DNA of 42,544 nucleotides from a virus, in the IMG/VR virus record IMGVR_UViG_3300012001_000019, positions 1 through 42,544 of that record. The stretch is one strand, 5' to 3'. Below the pieces are notes generated by a model. The model saw only the letters and a program-made list of their open reading frames with translations. It did no database searches and was not told the origin of the DNA. Made by a program: the position numbers and the translations under genes. How positions within the stretch are numbered: position 1 is the stretch's first letter; each line of letters begins with the position of its first letter. Below are positions 38,559 to 42,544 of this stretch, piece by piece.

Positions 38559-39677
38559 ATGGCTACAGTAATAGGTAATGGACAACTTAAGCAGAATGAC
38601 GGATCTATTGTAACTCCTCAACAGGGTGGCTGGTATGATGGTCAGCAATTTTGGGGCGGTTCTCTTTCTAATCCCGGTCAGATCAATTCTCAATCAAATC
38701 AACAGGGTGCAGGACAACAGGTATCTAATGAAGTTATAGCCCAAACAAATCCCGCTAATGTAGCTTATGTTCAACAACAGCAACAACAGCGACAACAAGC
38801 AGATGGTGGAAGTGCAGTTAGTCCGGCAGTTGGAAGCGGTGGTAGTACTGGTGGTGGTGGAATAGGTGGAGGAATAGCAGCCGATCCTAATACACCTAAT
38901 CTACCCGATCTGTATAGTTCTCTCTATGCTTCAAAAGGAATTACTGATTTAGAAAAGCAACTTTCAGACCAACAGGCAGGGTATAACAAAGAGACAAGTA
39001 CGATCAATGATAATCCCTGGTTAAGTGAAGCTTCACGTACCGGAAGAATCGCTAAGCTAACAACTGACTATAATAACAATAGTGCAGGAGTCAGAAGCGA
39101 TATAGCTACTCGTAAAGCAGATATAGAGACTCAAATAGGTATTCAAACTAAACAATTTGATATCAACTCACAAGCAGCAAGTGCAGCTCTCCAAAAGTTT
39201 AATACTCTTTTGTCTTTAGGTGCATTAGATAATGCCTCACCAGATGATATCGCTAGTATTACCAGATCAACAGGGCTATCAAGCGGTGCAATTCAGTCAG
39301 CCATTAAAGCCGGTCAGGAAAAGAACTCTCCAACTAGTGTTATTCAGTTTGATGATGGTACAAATCAAGGCTTTGAAATCATCAACCCTAAGACCGGTGA
39401 AGTTATTAGTAAGCAAGTTGTTGCAGCTAGTAAGCCAACAAAGGCAACTAAGGGATCAAGTTCAGATACGAATAATCTCAAGCCAGCAGATTATATTAGT
39501 TACTTACAGCAGGATGCTTCCTCTAAATCTAAGTATTCTCTTGCTAGTTTAGTTCAGAATTATCAAAAATATGTACCAATAGATAAGATCTATCAGATCT
39601 ATAACCAGGTATCACCAAATGGAAAAGCAAAAGAGACACTAGCTCAAGTAAAAGCAGGTGCTTATAACTATAAATAA
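38559..39677 (+). CDS. Internal virion/ejection-type protein
   Basis: This 372-residue protein has an N-terminus (GGWYDGQQFWGGSLSNPGQIN, VIAQTNPANVAYVQQQ) that is Gln/Asn/Gly-rich. A Gly-rich linker follows (GSGGSTGGGGIGGG), then a long coiled coil (ITDLEKQLSDQQAGYNKETS, IATRKADIETQIGIQTKQF) and a basic C-terminus. Such proteins, encoded after the connector and before the giant protein, fit ejection proteins that exit the head at infection. It has only a weak AAGGA upstream. Confidence 0.6.
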   Translation: MATVIGNGQLKQNDGSIVTPQQGGWYDGQQFWGGSLSNPGQINSQSNQQGAGQQVSNEVIAQTNPANVAYVQQQQQQRQQADGGSAVSPAVGSGGSTGGGGIGGGIAADPNTPNLPDLYSSLYASKGITDLEKQLSDQQAGYNKETSTINDNPWLSEASRTGRIAKLTTDYNNNSAGVRSDIATRKADIETQIGIQTKQFDINSQAASAALQKFNTLLSLGALDNASPDDIASITRSTGLSSGAIQSAIKAGQEKNSPTSVIQFDDGTNQGFEIINPKTGEVISKQVVAASKPTKATKGSSSDTNNLKPADYISYLQQDASSKSKYSLASLVQNYQKYVPIDKIYQIYNQVSPNGKAKETLAQVKAGAYNYK

Positions 39678-39685
39678 AATGAACT

Positions 39686-42274
39686 ATGGCATTTCAACCT
39701 TTATCCGGATTTTCCACAGCACAAACATCAGGTAGTACCGGAGGTTTTAAACCTTTATCCGGATTTTCTCCAACTCAAAAACCTACTAATACAGGTGGAT
39801 TTCAGCCTCTTAGTATTTCTAACCCCAATCCTAAACCTGTATCACAACCTAATGCTCCTAAACTAGACATAGGTAAGGCATTTGCTAGTGGTGGCTTACA
39901 GATAGATAGAGTAGGTAGCAACTTACCAAAAGACGCACAAAAGCAGGTCAATGATGCAGTTCAGCAACGAAAAAATGCGGATAATGCCTATAATAAAGTT
40001 GTTAACCTTCCGGAATTTAAATTTGCAGAGGATGAAAAGCTCTATAAACCGTTCGGATTTGCTAAACCGGCAGCTCAATTTGTAGCAGGAGTAGGGCAAG
40101 GGCTATTAAATACACCTCAAGAGGCTTTTAAGGGTGCAGCTAGTCTAGGTAAACATCAAGCAGTTGGTGATTCTACTTGGCAGCAGCAAGCCGGTGATAT
40201 AGCAGCTATGGCTCAACTTCCACTTCTGATAGCTTCTTTCGGTACTTCTTCTATAGCTAAGGAAGGTGTAGTACAAACTGTAAAAGAGGTAGCTAAAAAG
40301 AGTGCAGTTGACGCACTCAAGACAGTCGCTAAACATACAGTAGAAGGTGCAGGATATGGCTTGCTAGGCGGTATTCAGTCAGGTAGGGATATAACAAACC
40401 TTAAAGACTATGGTATCAATCTCCTTAAGAATATAGGAGTAGGTGCAGGGATAGGTGGTTCAATATCTGGGTTTAGTCATGTAGTTATTCCTTTAAGTAA
40501 AGATGCTACTAATGGCATAGGTGCAGTCTTTCTTAAAAATGCAGATAAGAGACCGATTGTTACGAAAATAGAACTAGATCCACGAGTAGCAGTCAGTAGT
40601 GTTACTGGTGATACAGAGACAGCGTTTGGTAAAGAGGTTCGCATGGCTTCAGCGAAAGCAATTCAAACTGATAGTCATATAGCGATTATCCCGGATGAAC
40701 ATGGCAAAGTAACAACACCTAATGGAGATAAGGTCAATATAGAAGTAGTAGCTCCGTATGAACCGGAAGTAGCTAAACAAAATGATGTTACTACTTTTGA
40801 GAAGAATATCAGTGACTATAGAGCTAATGGTGGTGTCTCTGAGGGAACTAGAGTAGAAGATGCAGCTTTACGAGATATAGCTAAGGAAGCTGACTTACCC
40901 CATGTTAAAGAATACACCCAAGAGAAAGTACAGAAAGCGATCAAGGACGGCAAACTTAAGGTAGATGATAAAGGTGATGTAACACTCTATCGAGGTGGAG
41001 AGCCTAGCAGTAAGAATAAGTTAATGTCTGCCTCATACGATAAAGAACACGCACAGATCTTTGCAGATAACGCTAAGATGCCGGTTACTGAAATCAAGGT
41101 TAAGCCTAGTGAAATCAAAGCCTTTATAGGGAAAGCAGAAGGGGAAGTATTACTTAAGAATCCTAAGATTGAGTCTGGTGTCGCAGAGCCTACCCTTTCT
41201 GACACGAAAATTACCAAGTCATTTGATGTAAAAGGTAAAGATATAGCTGAAAAGAAAGTAGCGTACAACTCTAAAGATTCACAGGCAGTACAGAAAGTCT
41301 TTAGTGAGAAGCTTAGTAATATCGTTGGGGAAACTAAGACACAAGAAGAAGCTATTAGTAAGGTTACTTCTATGCTTAATGAAGTAACTACTCGTATGAA
41401 GTACGATAGACGAGGCTTAGCAGGGATACGGACAGCTATTCAAAACGAGATCAAAGGCTTAGCCGGTATAGGTGAAGGAAAGGTAAATTATGAAGGGATC
41501 GTTAAGGCTATGTACGATGATCCGGATATAGGAAAGTATGTAGAGTTCCTAGAGACTAAGAAGGTAGAGTTAGATAATAAAATTCTTAAGACTCCGGAAG
41601 CTCCACCGCCTCAGTTACTTAAAGAACAAAAAGCAAGTAAGGGAGTAGCCAAAGAATCTAGCCCTACTACGCCAGTGGGTACAGGCAAGCTTAAGGAATC
41701 TAAAGCCTATCAAAGATTAGTAGATCATCTAGAAGTTAATGATCCGGAGACTTTTAATAAGGTTAAAGATGATCCTAAACTACTCTACAATGCAGTTAAT
41801 CAGAAGTATGACTTTGAAAACGCTGCAAAGATCGTTGAAGAAGATCCTCAGAAAGCATATCGCATAGCTAAACAGTATGAAAATGCTCCTACAGGCCAGA
41901 GATGGGAGTCGGTCAATATCGTTCTTGCAGATAGAGCCTTAAAAGAAAAAAACTATGCCATGTGGAAAGACTTAGAGCAAAGCAGATCACTAGCTCAAAC
42001 GAGAGCAGGACAGGGAATAGTGGCAGAGCGTGGCCGGTTTAGCGATAACTCGCCTCATCACTTTGTTCAGCAAGTACTAGATGAAAGACTGACTAGGTTA
42101 GGTAAGACTGTTACTGATACTATAGATATGTCTAAGGATCAGATAAAGTCAGCTAAGACAAAGGCAGTAGCTAAGATAGATCAACAGGTTAAAAAAGCTA
42201 TAGATTTTACTTCTAAACAGAAAAAGACAATTGACTTTGCTCAGAAGTTCTTAGATAACATTACCTGTAAATAA
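39686..42274 (+). CDS. Large internal protein with ADP-ribosyltransferase-like domain
   Basis: In this 862-residue protein, the N-terminus has repeated FxPLSGFS segments (residues 2-45). About 125-270 are Ala/Gly-rich amphipathic or membrane-active stretches (PLLIASFGTSSIA, NIGVGAGIGGSISGF). Residues about 432-495 read VTLYRGGEPSSKNKL, MSASYDKEHAQIF, EIKVKPSEIKAF and KAEGEVLLKNPKI, the Arg, Ser-x-Ser, ExE order of an ART fold. The rest is charged helix. It is probably packaged and ejected, with the ART domain modifying a host target. The catalytic assignment is inferred. Confidence 0.6.
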   Translation: MAFQPLSGFSTAQTSGSTGGFKPLSGFSPTQKPTNTGGFQPLSISNPNPKPVSQPNAPKLDIGKAFASGGLQIDRVGSNLPKDAQKQVNDAVQQRKNADNAYNKVVNLPEFKFAEDEKLYKPFGFAKPAAQFVAGVGQGLLNTPQEAFKGAASLGKHQAVGDSTWQQQAGDIAAMAQLPLLIASFGTSSIAKEGVVQTVKEVAKKSAVDALKTVAKHTVEGAGYGLLGGIQSGRDITNLKDYGINLLKNIGVGAGIGGSISGFSHVVIPLSKDATNGIGAVFLKNADKRPIVTKIELDPRVAVSSVTGDTETAFGKEVRMASAKAIQTDSHIAIIPDEHGKVTTPNGDKVNIEVVAPYEPEVAKQNDVTTFEKNISDYRANGGVSEGTRVEDAALRDIAKEADLPHVKEYTQEKVQKAIKDGKLKVDDKGDVTLYRGGEPSSKNKLMSASYDKEHAQIFADNAKMPVTEIKVKPSEIKAFIGKAEGEVLLKNPKIESGVAEPTLSDTKITKSFDVKGKDIAEKKVAYNSKDSQAVQKVFSEKLSNIVGETKTQEEAISKVTSMLNEVTTRMKYDRRGLAGIRTAIQNEIKGLAGIGEGKVNYEGIVKAMYDDPDIGKYVEFLETKKVELDNKILKTPEAPPPQLLKEQKASKGVAKESSPTTPVGTGKLKESKAYQRLVDHLEVNDPETFNKVKDDPKLLYNAVNQKYDFENAAKIVEEDPQKAYRIAKQYENAPTGQRWESVNIVLADRALKEKNYAMWKDLEQSRSLAQTRAGQGIVAERGRFSDNSPHHFVQQVLDERLTRLGKTVTDTIDMSKDQIKSAKTKAVAKIDQQVKKAIDFTSKQKKTIDFAQKFLDNITCK

Positions 42275-42276
42275 CT

Positions 42277-42544
42277 ATGCCAGAATTTTGCTTAAGACCG
42301 GAGCTAACCGCTAAACTAAAAGATGCTGCTAAAGCCGGTCAAATCTCTATTGAAAAACTAGCTACGATGTCTTCGGAAGAAAGGCGGGTATTGTTCGGGA
42401 AATTTATAGATGCAGAATCAGCAAAGGGAGTTAATGCGGGGTTTGAAAACGCCTGGACTAAAGAATCAGCTACTGCTATGAAGACGTGGGTAGAAAAGAC
42501 GTTTTCATCTGCTGAAAAGAAGAAGCCAGCGTATAATGATATTA
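42277..42544 (+). CDS. N-terminal part of large internal virion protein, 3' cut by window edge
   Basis: The frame is open to the last base: MPEFCLRPELTAKLKDAAKAG..., MSSEERRVLFGKFI, ESAKGVNAGFENAW and KTWVEKTFSSAEKKKPAYNDI. The EERR.LF.KF...E.AK.VNA.FE pattern is typical of the start of large phage polyvalent proteins, whose next segment (SPE.E.AFLEDL) is just what begins the window at base 25. The two ends are therefore one gene. The start context is TAACT-ATG, two bases after the previous stop. Confidence 0.65.
   Translation, partial: MPEFCLRPELTAKLKDAAKAGQISIEKLATMSSEERRVLFGKFIDAESAKGVNAGFENAWTKESATAMKTWVEKTFSSAEKKKPAYNDI

Noticed and set aside
1-42544. Alternative genetic code (TGA or TAG reassigned)
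   Set aside because: TAA, TAG and TGA all end clear genes, with neighbours overlapping TGA by ATGA.

Overview
The window looks like an essentially complete genome of an uncultivated, short-tailed (podovirus-like) dsDNA phage, about 42.5 kb, AT-rich, standard stop codons, with almost every gene on the + strand. Recognisable head genes are the small and large terminase, portal, a scaffold-like protein and a major capsid protein. A connector-like protein, several fibre or tail proteins, three large internal/ejection-type proteins and a C39-peptidase lysis cassette are also present. No tape measure, integrase, DNA polymerase, helicase or primase is seen. The reading frame open at the left edge is the natural continuation of the frame open at the right edge once a single edge base is removed. 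The contig is therefore probably a circular or circularly permuted genome cut inside one gene. The host is unknown. Strong AAAGGAGGTGA ribosome sites and TTGACA promoters say bacterium; the Ser-Pro repeat style recalls proteins I associate with candidate-phylum bacteria, but that is a weak impression.

Layout. 1-4.1 kb: end of a giant internal virion protein, then a lysis cassette (two-helix membrane protein, C39 peptidase, Thr/Pro-rich membrane protein, holin-like gene broken by a frame change). 4.2-5.2 kb: HNH nuclease, micro-protein, terminators, a strong promoter and a structured leader before an early gene. 5.15-5.86 kb: about 700 bases with no gene but dense RNA secondary structure, including a tRNA-like cloverleaf on a 21-bp stem. 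5.9-13.4 kb: early/accessory region of many tiny genes overlapping by ATGA or TAATG. It includes a YopX-like protein, a replication-type protein with an SSB-like tail, an Acb2/Tad1-like putative cyclic-nucleotide sponge, an FtsL/FtsB-like membrane protein, RusA resolvase and a winged-helix protein. Many of these genes have a leader made of a hairpin followed by a perfect Shine-Dalgarno sequence. 13.5-20.2 kb: packaging and head genes, with one minus-strand HTH-HNH gene. 20.3-21.0 kb: a small virion protein with a Ser-Pro tail. 21.0-27.3 kb: a glycan-modification island (three glycosyltransferase genes, methyltransferase, nucleotide-sugar dehydrogenase) carrying a Tad2-like (DUF2829) anti-Thoeris candidate, an RHH regulator and an HNH-AP2 homing nuclease. 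27.3-37.8 kb: LamG fibre, a 1,927-residue fibre half made of Ser-Pro repeats, and further tail proteins. 37.8-42.5 kb: connector-like protein and large internal proteins, one with an ADP-ribosyltransferase-like motif.

Two system-level signals stand out. First, many genes that lack a Shine-Dalgarno sequence sit behind a promoter of fixed geometry, TTGACA-N18-TAnnnT-N6-start codon, on both strands. This puts the predicted transcription start on the first base of the start codon, so these would be leaderless mRNAs, while the accessory genes use the opposite strategy of a leader hairpin plus strong SD. Second, four virion proteins carry mucin-like Ser-Pro arrays and the phage encodes its own glycosyltransferase set between them, suggesting a phage-encoded glycoprotein coat or fibre. 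All functions are read from sequence alone; no database search was possible.
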